From AC-37 sp036389295 (lineage in GTDB: Bacteria; Actinomycetota; Thermoleophilia; Solirubrobacterales; Thermoleophilaceae), in NCBI GenBank assembly GCA_036389295.1, contig DASVQB010000004.1:23869-87868 (forward strand): 64,000 bases of DNA, in the 5' to 3' direction. A program made the position numbers and the translations under genes. The notes below the pieces were generated by a model. It had not been told where the DNA came from and did not search any database. It saw only the letters and a list, made by a program, of their open reading frames with translations. Positions 51,074-58,308 of the stretch are shown one piece after another; position 1 is the stretch's first letter; every line of letters starts with the position of its first letter.

Positions 51074-51406
51074 TCAGTCCGCGTCGACCGGCGCGGGCGT
51101 CAGGACGCCGGCGTCGACCACCCGCAGCCACTCCGGGTTGAGCGGCACCTGGAAGTAGCCGGCGAGCTCGACGCGGGCCTCGGAGACCTCCTCCGAGTTC
51201 CAGTAGCGCTCGAAGTCCTCCTCGGACGAGAACGTCGCGAGCTGCATGAACGCGAGCGGCTCCTCGCGGGCGCGGACGAGCGCCCAGGAGGTCGCGCCGT
51301 AGTCCAGGACGGCCTCGGCGAGCGGCCGCCAGCGCTCCTCGAACGCGTCGCCGCGGAACGGGTTGACGTGCCAGGGGATCAGGACGAGGCGATCGCCCTC
51401 CCTCAC
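51074..51406 (-). CDS. 110-residue protein coupled to crotonyl-CoA carboxylase/reductase
   Basis: Unrecognised small protein. Blocks are VLIPWHVNPFRGDAFEERW, SWALVRAREEPLAFMQLATF and EEDFERYWNSEEVSEAR, an alternating strand/helix pattern like dimeric alpha/beta-barrel (antibiotic-monooxygenase-type) proteins. Its GTG overlaps the ccr stop (GTGA), so expression is tied to ccr. Possible roles are a stabilising partner or a ligand-binding accessory; nothing in the sequence settles this. Confidence 0.65.
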   Translation of the reverse strand: MREGDRLVLIPWHVNPFRGDAFEERWRPLAEAVLDYGATSWALVRAREEPLAFMQLATFSSEEDFERYWNSEEVSEARVELAGYFQVPLNPEWLRVVDAGVLTPAPVDAD

Positions 51407-52653
51407 GCGCCGACCTCCGCGTAGATCGCGCCCGGGCCCTCGGCGGTCTTGCCCTGGCCCGTCTCCTCGGCGCCGACCAGGATCGCGATCTTCCCGAGGT
51501 GCCTGTTCTCCTTCATGATCTGGTGCGCCTCGGCCACGCCGTCGAAGCCCATCGTCCGCCACAGCACCGGACGGATCGCACCGGTCTCCATGAGCTGGTT
51601 CGCCTTCGTGCACTCCCACGCGTTGGCGAAGTGGGAGCCGACGATCTCCTTCTGCCGCATCCAGAGGTAGCGGACGTCGAAGTCGAGGTTGTAGCCGGTC
51701 GTCCCGGCGCAGATCACGACCTTGCCGAACGGCTTGACGACGAACACCGAGGTCGGGAACGTGGCCTGGCCGACGTGCTCGAAGACGATGTTCGGGTCGT
51801 CGCCCAGGACCTCGCGGACGGCCTTGCCGAAGGTGCGCATGGCCTTGAACCGCTCCTTCTCCTCCTCGGGCGACTCGCCGCCCCTGCGCATCATCCCGGC
51901 GTGCTCGTTGCGGTCGATCCAGCCCGTTATCCCGAGCTGCTCGAGCAGCGCCCCCTTCTCCGGCGACGAGACGACGCCGCACGACAGCGCGCCGGTCAGC
52001 TTGCAGAGCTGCGTGGCGAACACGCCGAGGCCGCCGGCGGCGCCCCAGATCAGCACGCGGTCGCCGGCCTGGATGTTGCAGCGCGTGATCAGCATCCGGT
52101 AGGCGGTGAAGTAGGTCAGCCCGTACGACGCCGCCTCCTCCCAGGTGAGGTTCTGCGGCCGCGGGATCAGCTGCTGCGCCTGGACCTTCGTGAACTGCGC
52201 GAACGAGCCCCAGGACGTCTCGTAGCCCCAGATCTTCTGCGACGGCGCCGCGAGCGGGTCGAGGCCGTGCACCTCCGGGTCCTCGTACGAGGCCTGGTTG
52301 CAGTGGATGATGACCTCGTCGCCGGGCTTCCAGCGGGTGACGCCGGGGCCGGTCTTCCACACGATCCCCGAGGCGTCCGAGCCGCCGATGTGGTGGTCCT
52401 CGTCGGGGTGGGACCGGAACACCGACACCGGCTTGCCCATCGCGGCCCACACGTTGTTGTAGTTGACGCCCGCGGCCATGACGCGCACGACGACCTCGAG
52501 CGCGCCCGGCTCCGGCACCTCGATCTCCTCGATCTGGAACGCGTCGGTCGGCTCGCCCTCGCGCTCCTGCCTGATGACCCAGGCGGCCATCGTCTTGGGC
52601 AGCTCGCCGGGCTCGGTGCCGACGTCGGTCACGTTCTTCAGGTCGACGGCCAT
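51403..52653 (-). CDS. ccr: Crotonyl-CoA carboxylase/reductase
   Basis: 416 residues of the medium-chain dehydrogenase/reductase superfamily. Diagnostic blocks are VVVRVMAAGVNYNNVWAAMG, RSHPDEDHHIGGSDASGIVW, WGYETSWGSFAQFTKVQAQQ, LIWGAAGGLGVFATQLCKL (NADPH binding) and FVVKPFGKVVICAGTTGYN. It reductively carboxylates crotonyl-CoA with CO2 and NADPH to (2S)-ethylmalonyl-CoA, the committed step of the ethylmalonyl-CoA pathway. ATG at 52653 follows GAGAGA. Slightly shorter than streptomycete enzymes. It is the first gene of a two-gene operon. Confidence 0.92.
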   Translation of the reverse strand: MAVDLKNVTDVGTEPGELPKTMAAWVIRQEREGEPTDAFQIEEIEVPEPGALEVVVRVMAAGVNYNNVWAAMGKPVSVFRSHPDEDHHIGGSDASGIVWKTGPGVTRWKPGDEVIIHCNQASYEDPEVHGLDPLAAPSQKIWGYETSWGSFAQFTKVQAQQLIPRPQNLTWEEAASYGLTYFTAYRMLITRCNIQAGDRVLIWGAAGGLGVFATQLCKLTGALSCGVVSSPEKGALLEQLGITGWIDRNEHAGMMRRGGESPEEEKERFKAMRTFGKAVREVLGDDPNIVFEHVGQATFPTSVFVVKPFGKVVICAGTTGYNLDFDVRYLWMRQKEIVGSHFANAWECTKANQLMETGAIRPVLWRTMGFDGVAEAHQIMKENRHLGKIAILVGAEETGQGKTAEGPGAIYAEVGA

Positions 52654-52724
52654 GCTGTCTCTCGAACCTCCGGGGGGTCGCGGTCGGGGGCCGGATCGTA
52701 CCGACCGCCCGGGGAGCGCCGCCT

Positions 52725-54305
52725 CTACTGCGCGCCGAGCGGCTCGGCGACCTCGGGCTGGTGCGCCGGGTCGACCCGCCGCCTCGCCTTCGGCTCCACG
52801 AGCACGAGGGCGAGGACGGCGCCGATCGCCGCGACGCTCGCCGACAGCGTCAGCGCGCCCGAGAGGGCGTGCACGAACGCCTCCCTCATCCCGGCCGCCA
52901 GCCGCTCGGCGGTGGCCGGGTCGAGGTCGTGGAAGATCGCGTCGAGCCGCCCCGAGCCGACGTTGTCGGCCAGCTCGTCGCGCATCGACCCCGAAAGGTG
53001 CAGCGTGGTCGCGGTGGCGTCGACCCGGTCGTACGCGAGGCTCTGGAACAGCGCGCCGATCGCCGCGACCCCGAACGTGCCGCCGACCATGCGGAACGTC
53101 GACAGGATCCCGGACGCCGCGCCCGCCTTGTCGGCGCTGACCGCGTTCATCGCGGCGGTCGACATCGGCGACATCGTCAGCCCGATCCCGAGGCCCATGA
53201 TCGAGAACGACCACAGGATGTCGGAGTAGGTCGTGTCGACGGTGACGCGCGACTGGAGGTAGAGCGCGGTGGCCGTGAGCGCCAGGCCGATCGCCATCAG
53301 CGGGCGGGGGCCGATGCGGTCGGCGAGCCGGCCCGCGATCGGCGCCGTGAACATGATCACGATCGTCGACGGGAGGAACCGGACGCCGGCCTCGAGCGGC
53401 CCGTAGCCGAGGATGTTCTGCATGTACAGCGCCATGAAGAAGAACATGGCGAGCATCGAGAACGACAGCACGAAGGCGACCGCGTTCGCGCCGAGGAACG
53501 AGCGGGAGCGGAAGTAGGAGAGCTCGACCATCGGGTTCGGGCCGCGCAGCTCGACCAGGGCGAACGAGGCGAGCCCGACGGCGGCCGTCGCGAGCAGCGC
53601 GACGATCGCGGGCGAGCCCCAGCCCCACCGGTTGCCCTCGACGAGCGCGAGCACGAGCGTGGCCAGCCCGATCGAGAGCGTCGCGATGCCGCGGTAGTCG
53701 ATCGCCCGCTCGACCGTCCGGTCGTACGACTCGCGCGCGGCGAACAGCGTCATGGCGATCGCGCCGGCCGCGACCGGGAGGTTCAGGAAGAAGATCGCGC
53801 GCCACGAGACGTGCTCGGCGAGCGCGCCGCCGACCACCGGCCCGAACGCGAGCGCGAGGGCCGAGACGCCGGCCCAGGTGCCGATCGCCCGGCCGCGCTC
53901 CTCGGGCGGGAAGGTGTTCGAGATGATCGAGAGGGTGCCGGGCATCATGAACGCGGCCCCTATGCCCTGGGTCGCGCGGCTGGCCACGAGCCAGGTCTGG
54001 GTCGGCGCGAGGCCGATCGTCGCGCTGGAGAGCGCGAACACGACGACGCCGAACAGGAACATCCGGCGGCGGCCGAAGAGGTCGCCGAGCCGTCCGCCGG
54101 TGACGAGCAGGACGGCGAACACGAGCGTGTAGGCGTTCACGGTCCACTCGAGCGCCGACAGCGACGCGTGGAGGTCGCGCTGGATCGACGGCAGCGCGAC
54201 GTTCACGACGGTGTTGTCGAGCATGACCATGAACAGGGCGAAGCACATGGCGGCGAGCGTCCACCACTTGCGGTTGCCCTCGTTCATGCGCAGGCGCTCG
54301 GGCAT
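52725..54305 (-). CDS. MFS efflux pump, DHA2 (EmrB/QacA) family
   Basis: 526 residues, ~14 membrane helices. VMLDNTVVNVALPSIQRDL (helix 1), GGRLGDLFGRRR (loop 2-3) and FGPVVGGALAEHVSWRAIFF (motif C) are classic. It extrudes drugs or lipophilic compounds. Its ATG shares one base with the MarR stop (TGATG), so regulator and pump form one operon; a later ATG 18 nt in is possible. It is similar in type to the pump at 3650-5227. Confidence 0.87.
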   Translation of the reverse strand: MPERLRMNEGNRKWWTLAAMCFALFMVMLDNTVVNVALPSIQRDLHASLSALEWTVNAYTLVFAVLLVTGGRLGDLFGRRRMFLFGVVVFALSSATIGLAPTQTWLVASRATQGIGAAFMMPGTLSIISNTFPPEERGRAIGTWAGVSALALAFGPVVGGALAEHVSWRAIFFLNLPVAAGAIAMTLFAARESYDRTVERAIDYRGIATLSIGLATLVLALVEGNRWGWGSPAIVALLATAAVGLASFALVELRGPNPMVELSYFRSRSFLGANAVAFVLSFSMLAMFFFMALYMQNILGYGPLEAGVRFLPSTIVIMFTAPIAGRLADRIGPRPLMAIGLALTATALYLQSRVTVDTTYSDILWSFSIMGLGIGLTMSPMSTAAMNAVSADKAGAASGILSTFRMVGGTFGVAAIGALFQSLAYDRVDATATTLHLSGSMRDELADNVGSGRLDAIFHDLDPATAERLAAGMREAFVHALSGALTLSASVAAIGAVLALVLVEPKARRRVDPAHQPEVAEPLGAQ

Positions 54306-54859
54306 CAGGCCGCCTTCCCCCGCTTGCGCCTCCGTCTCGCGGGCGGGCGCATCGCGGCGATCTCCTCGCGGGCCACGATCGGCTCGAGCGCGGCGGCGAG
54401 CCGGCGGCGGTCGCGCGGCGCGACGGTGCGGAGGAAGTCGTCGATGCCGGCGACGCGCAGCTCGACGAGCCGGTCGAGCAGGGCGCGCCCCTCGGGGGTC
54501 GCGCGGACCTGCTTGAACCGCCGGTCGGCGGCGTCCTCGGCGCGGGTCACGAGGCCGCGCTTCACGAGGCCCTCGACCGAGCGGCTGACCGCGGGGAGGG
54601 AGAGGCCGAGCCGGTCGCCGAGGTCCTTGAGAGTGGCCTCCTCGACGTCCCTGACGAGGACGCCGAGGGCGCGCACCTGGGAGAACGACAGGTCGAGCTC
54701 GCCGACGGCCCGGAAGAAGTCGGTCCCGTAGGCGTGGATGAGGTACTTGACGAACGCCGCGAGGTCGTCGACGAGGGCGGGGTCGGTCGCCGCGGCGCCG
54801 GGGCCGGCCGCCCGGCCTTCCGGCGCCGGTCCGCCTCCGCCTGAACCCGTTGCTTGCAC
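54305..54859 (-). CDS. MarR-family repressor, probable regulator of the adjacent pump
   Basis: 184 residues from GTG 54859. Winged helix: SFSQVRALGVLVRDVEEATL, LGDRLGLSLPAVSRSVEGLV (recognition helix) and RRFKQVRATPEGRALLDRL (wing). The tail is strongly basic. The start lies inside a CTTGCA-N4-TGCAAG palindrome, so the protein could repress its own leaderless transcript. A GTG at 54919 is an upstream alternative but would add a Gly/Ala-rich tail with no ribosome site. Ligand unknown. Confidence 0.8.
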   Translation of the reverse strand: MQATGSGGGGPAPEGRAAGPGAAATDPALVDDLAAFVKYLIHAYGTDFFRAVGELDLSFSQVRALGVLVRDVEEATLKDLGDRLGLSLPAVSRSVEGLVKRGLVTRAEDAADRRFKQVRATPEGRALLDRLVELRVAGIDDFLRTVAPRDRRRLAAALEPIVAREEIAAMRPPARRRRKRGKAA

Positions 54860-54868
54860 GCATGCAAG
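54853..54868. promoter_or_regulatory. Palindromic MarR-type operator
   Basis: CTTGCACGCATGCAAG is a six-base inverted repeat with a 4-nt centre, of the TTGC...GCAA type bound by many MarR proteins. It covers the proposed start of the MarR gene. Confidence 0.55.
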
Positions 54869-55003
54869 TATTGCAGGGGAGGACGCGATCGCCCGCCCGC
54901 CGGACGTGAGAAGCGTCACGTGAGCGGGCTCGCCCGTCTCCCGCCGGTCCGCGCCACGCGGCGCCCGTTCCGTCCGCGCCCCGACCTACGGTGGAACGCT
55001 GCC

Positions 55004-56470
55004 ATGGAAGCCGCCACGCCACTCCGCGCGCCGAACGTACGCACGCTGGGCGACCGCCTGGTCGTCGACGGGCTCGTCGTCCAGGACGAGTGCGCCGTCC
55101 GGCTCGTGCGCGAGCGCGAGGAGGCGGGCGACGACCCCGCGCGCGCGGTCTCGGACGCGATCGAGATCGGCGCCCGGGTGCTCGACCGCGAGCAGGCCGG
55201 CGCGAACGCCGACTTCGTGCGGAGCGAGTTCGACAAGGTCTCGCGCGAGGTCGAGGCGGCGTTCGTCGAGCGCGCCCGCGAGGTGAGCGAGCGGCTCGAG
55301 GGCCAGGTCGAGGCGGTCTTCGGCCCGGAGACGGGGCACCTCACCAAGACGCTGGAGCGCCACTTCTCGGACGAGAGCTCGGCGGCCGTCCAGAACCGCG
55401 TCCGCGAGCTGCTCGGCGAGGCCACGGCCCGCCTGCGCGAGGACCTCCTGAAGCAGTTCACCTCGGCCGACGGCCACAACCCGCTCGCCGAGTTCAAGGC
55501 GGGCGTGCAGAGCGCGCTGCGCGAGGCGCGCGAGCGCGACGACGCGCACCAGCGCGCGCTCCAGGAGCGCCTCGCCCGGTTCGAGCGCGAGCTCCAGGCG
55601 CTGCGCGACGAGCGGGCCAAGCGCGAGGAGGTCGACGCCGAGCGCGAGCGCGGCACGGCGAAGGGGCGCACGTTCGAGGAGGCCGTCACGGAGGCGATCG
55701 AGGAGGTCGCGCTCGCGCAGGGCGACGACTGCGAGGCGGTCGGGGACCTGCGCGGCGCGAGCGGGCGGTCCGGCGACGTCGTCGTCGCGATCGACGCGTG
55801 CCGGGGCCCGACGCTGGGGCGGATCGTGTTCGAGGCGAAGACGCAGAAGCTGTCGAAGCCGAAGGCGTGGCAGGAGCTCGATTCGGCGCGCGCGGAGCGC
55901 GACGCCGACTTCGCCGTGCTGGTCGTGCCGAGCGAGGAGAAGCTCCCCGCCCGGACGCGAGCGCTGCGCGAGTACGGCGGCGACAAGCTGCTCGTCGCGT
56001 GGGACCCGGACGGCGGCGGCGACATCGCGCTGGAGGTCGCGTACTCGCTGGCCCGCGCCCGCGTGCTGATGGCCCGCGGCGGCGGCGACGAGGTCGACGC
56101 CGGGGCGATCCGCGACGTGGTCGACCGCGCCCTGGCGGTCGTCGACGACACCCGCAAGGTCAAGTCGCAGCTCACCGGCGCGAAGACGAGCATCGACGGC
56201 GCGCGCTCCCTGCTGGAGGAGATGGAGAACCACGTCCGCGGCTACCTCCGCGAGATCGAGGCCCTGGCGACGGCCGGCGCGGAGCCGCCGGCGCCGAGCG
56301 AGGGCGCCGCGCCGGACGCGGAGCCGGCGGCCCTGACGGTGCCGGACGCGGAGCCGGCGACTGACGCGGAGCCGGCGGCCCTGACGGCGCCGGACGCGAC
56401 GGGCGCGGTGGCGGACGAGGCCGACGCGCCGGACCCGGAGCCGGCGTCCGCTCAGCAGCGGCTCGCCTAG
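55004..56470 (+). CDS. Long coiled-coil protein with a PD-(D/E)XK-like nuclease domain
   Basis: 488 residues, family not named. Residues ~60-235 are a long charged coiled coil (ERHFSDESSAAVQNRVRELL; ERLARFERELQALRDERAKR). Residues ~240-360 look like a restriction-endonuclease-like fold: GRTFEEAVTEAIEEVALAQG, GRSGDVVVAIDACR and GRIVFEAKTQKLSKPK, giving D...E-x-K in order. FAVLVVPSEEKLPARTRAL follows. This resembles the DUF2130 group in outline. A second helical stretch (~375-420) and an acidic Ala/Pro tail with repeats of PDAEPA end the protein. TACGGT (54987-54992) lies eleven nt before the ATG. Confidence 0.65.
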   Translation: MEAATPLRAPNVRTLGDRLVVDGLVVQDECAVRLVREREEAGDDPARAVSDAIEIGARVLDREQAGANADFVRSEFDKVSREVEAAFVERAREVSERLEGQVEAVFGPETGHLTKTLERHFSDESSAAVQNRVRELLGEATARLREDLLKQFTSADGHNPLAEFKAGVQSALREARERDDAHQRALQERLARFERELQALRDERAKREEVDAERERGTAKGRTFEEAVTEAIEEVALAQGDDCEAVGDLRGASGRSGDVVVAIDACRGPTLGRIVFEAKTQKLSKPKAWQELDSARAERDADFAVLVVPSEEKLPARTRALREYGGDKLLVAWDPDGGGDIALEVAYSLARARVLMARGGGDEVDAGAIRDVVDRALAVVDDTRKVKSQLTGAKTSIDGARSLLEEMENHVRGYLREIEALATAGAEPPAPSEGAAPDAEPAALTVPDAEPATDAEPAALTAPDATGAVADEADAPDPEPASAQQRLA

Positions 56471-56478
56471 CGGAATCT

Positions 56479-56530
56479 CGACGGTTGCAGACTTAGGGAG
56501 TCCAGGGACTACCTAATCCTGCAACCGTCG
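56479..56530. terminator. Long hairpin terminator between convergent genes
   Basis: CGACGGTTGCAGACTTAGG (56479-56497) pairs with CCTAATCCTGCAACCGTCG (56512-56530), 17 of 19 positions. The loop contains a small AGTCC/GGACT stem. It separates convergent genes. Confidence 0.8.
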
Positions 56531-56546
56531 CGATCTAGGCAGCCGT

Positions 56547-56600
56547 CGACGATCTAGGGCGACCGGCGACGATCTAGGGCGACCGGCGACGATCTAGGGC
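56547..56600. repeat. 20-bp tandem repeat overlapping a gene's 3' end
   Basis: Units CGACGATCTAGGGCGACCGG at 56547 and 56567 and a partial third at 56587-56600. The third unit contains the CTA that is the stop codon of the leftward lipoprotein gene, so each copy repeats that stop. Confidence 0.75.
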
Positions 56601-57028
56601 AGGAGCACCTTGTCGGACGAGGACGCGCGCTCCGGGCCGACCGTCAGCTTGGCCGGCTCGATCTCGTCGCCCTGCACGATGTCGGACCCGGCGCGGACCT
56701 CGTAGCTGCCGGGCTTCATGTCCTCCTGGATCCGTCCGGTGTCGCCCGGGTTGATCGGCCCGACCACCTCGCGCCCGCTCGGCCCGTCCAGCGTGATCGT
56801 GTGCGCCTCCTGGGTGAGGTTCGAGACGATCAGGACGATCGGCCCCGCACCGAGCTTCTTCGGCTCGACCGAGACCTTCGCCGCGGTGATCGCGCCGCTG
56901 AGCTGGAGCGTCACCGGCGGCCGCGGATCGTTCTTGAACTCGTCGTCGTCGCCGCACCCGGCGAGCGCGGTCGCACCGGCCACTCCCGCGAGGAGCACCG
57001 CGGCACGGATCCATCCGACTCTGGTCAT
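56594..57028 (-). CDS. Lipoprotein with a small beta-sandwich domain
   Basis: 144 residues. A signal peptide ends in the lipobox LAGC (Cys at about 24), followed by an acidic GDDDEF. The mature part, PIVLIVSNLTQEAHTITLDG and MKPGSYEVRAGSD, has the spacing of a cupredoxin-like or ferric-uptake FTP-like beta-sandwich, without the full set of copper ligands. ATG at 57028 is chosen because GGGGGG lies eight nt upstream; ATGs at 57037 and 57064 are alternatives. Confidence 0.7.
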   Translation of the reverse strand: MTRVGWIRAAVLLAGVAGATALAGCGDDDEFKNDPRPPVTLQLSGAITAAKVSVEPKKLGAGPIVLIVSNLTQEAHTITLDGPSGREVVGPINPGDTGRIQEDMKPGSYEVRAGSDIVQGDEIEPAKLTVGPERASSSDKVLLP

Positions 57029-57051
57029 CCCCCACATCCCCCCGCCGAACC

Positions 57052-58092
57052 CTATCCGAACCACACGGACGTTCGCGAGGAAATCAGGTCGTCCACCTCG
57101 GTTTGGATGCGCTCCCGCACCCCTTCGGCGAGCGTCTGGACGAGCTCGAGGTCGTCGGCGTCGTCGGGTCCGTACCCGTCGAGCGACACCGGCTCGAGGA
57201 ACCGGATCTTGAACTTCGCGGGGAGGTAGAGCAGGCCGGCGGCGAGCCCGAAGTGCGGAAACGCGTGGTTCACCGGGAAGTAGATCAGTCCGGTCAGCCG
57301 CTGGAGCAGCGGCACGTGGGCGAAGATCGGCATCGCCTCCTCGGCGCCGACCACGGCGATCGGGACGATCGGCACGCCGGCGCGCAGCGCGGTCTTCACG
57401 AACCCGCCGCGGCCGAAGCGCCGCAGCCGGTAGCGCTGCCAGAACAGCTTGCGCGAGCCCTTCTGCCCCTCGGGGAACACGAGCACGAGCCGGCCCTCGT
57501 CGCCGAGCAGCCGCTGCGCGTTCGCCGGGTGCGCCGGCACGAGCCCCGCCTTGTTCGCGAGCATGCCGATCCCCGGGTAGCCCTTGAACCAGTTCTCGCC
57601 AAGCATGTAGAGCGGCCGCGACGCGGGGTGCTCGACGCGCAGCGCGTGCATGATCATCGGCGCGTCGGGCGGCAGCGCCCCCGAGTGGTTCGAGACGAGC
57701 AGCGCGCCGCCCTCCGACGGCACGTTCTCGATCCCCTCGTGCTCGACCCGGAACCAGTACCGGTAGTAGAAGTCGAGCAGCGGCTCGAGCAGCGAGAAGA
57801 CGCGCTCGGAGCGACCCCAGTCGTCGAGCTCGCGCCCGGTCTCGGGCGGCGGGATCAGCTCGCGCAGCAGGCGCGCGTCGACGTCCTCGAGGCCGCCGCC
57901 CCGGGGCGCGGACGAGGGCAGCGCGAGAGCGTCCTCGGTCGGGTCGTACTCGACCGTGGTCGGCCGCGGCTCCTCCGCGCCGGCGCCGCTGTCGAGCGAT
58001 CCTCCGAGAAGCGGGCTGTCCGGCCTCAGCCGCCCGCGACGAGCTGGCGCTCGTCCTCGAGCTCCCGAAGCCTGCTCTGCAACCGGTCCCAC
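57052..58092 (-). CDS. PlsC-like 1-acylglycerol-phosphate acyltransferase family protein
   Basis: 346 residues. Acyltransferase blocks are LLVSNHSGALPPDAPMIMHA (motif I; here NHx6D, wider than HX4D), LVLVFPEGQKGSRKLF (motif III, PEG) and VPIVPIAVVGAEEAMPIF (motif IV). It acylates a lysolipid or related acceptor at the membrane. The first ~60 residues are a disordered Arg/Gly/Glu tail. GTG at 58092 is supported by GGAGGG six nt upstream even though it lies 67 nt inside the preceding small gene. Confidence 0.8.
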   Translation of the reverse strand: MGPVAEQASGARGRAPARRGRLRPDSPLLGGSLDSGAGAEEPRPTTVEYDPTEDALALPSSAPRGGGLEDVDARLLRELIPPPETGRELDDWGRSERVFSLLEPLLDFYYRYWFRVEHEGIENVPSEGGALLVSNHSGALPPDAPMIMHALRVEHPASRPLYMLGENWFKGYPGIGMLANKAGLVPAHPANAQRLLGDEGRLVLVFPEGQKGSRKLFWQRYRLRRFGRGGFVKTALRAGVPIVPIAVVGAEEAMPIFAHVPLLQRLTGLIYFPVNHAFPHFGLAAGLLYLPAKFKIRFLEPVSLDGYGPDDADDLELVQTLAEGVRERIQTEVDDLISSRTSVWFG

Positions 58093-58229
58093 GACTTACC
58101 CTCCGTCTCCTCGTAGTCCCGACCCTCGAGCCCGCGAATGCTGTGGCTGTACGTCTCCCAGGCCTGACGCTCTCGGGCGTCGATGTCGGCGAGCCTCCGT
58201 GCCCTCTGGTCCGAGATGTAGGTGGTCAT
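58026..58229 (-). CDS. 67-residue charged helical protein
   Basis: ATG start. The sequence is almost all charged helix (RARRLADIDARERQAWETYS; SWDRLQSRLRELEDERQLV) and looks like a short coiled coil. No family is recognised. Its last 67 nt are shared, in another frame, with the start of the acyltransferase gene, so translation of the two is probably linked. Confidence 0.65.
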   Translation of the reverse strand: MTTYISDQRARRLADIDARERQAWETYSHSIRGLEGRDYEETEGKSWDRLQSRLRELEDERQLVAGG

Positions 58230-58308
58230 TCGCAGCCTCGCCCGGCGTTCTCGGCGAGTGTGGCCATGGTACCCCGGATCGCGGCGGCTACACCGGAGCC
58301 GGCCGCGG

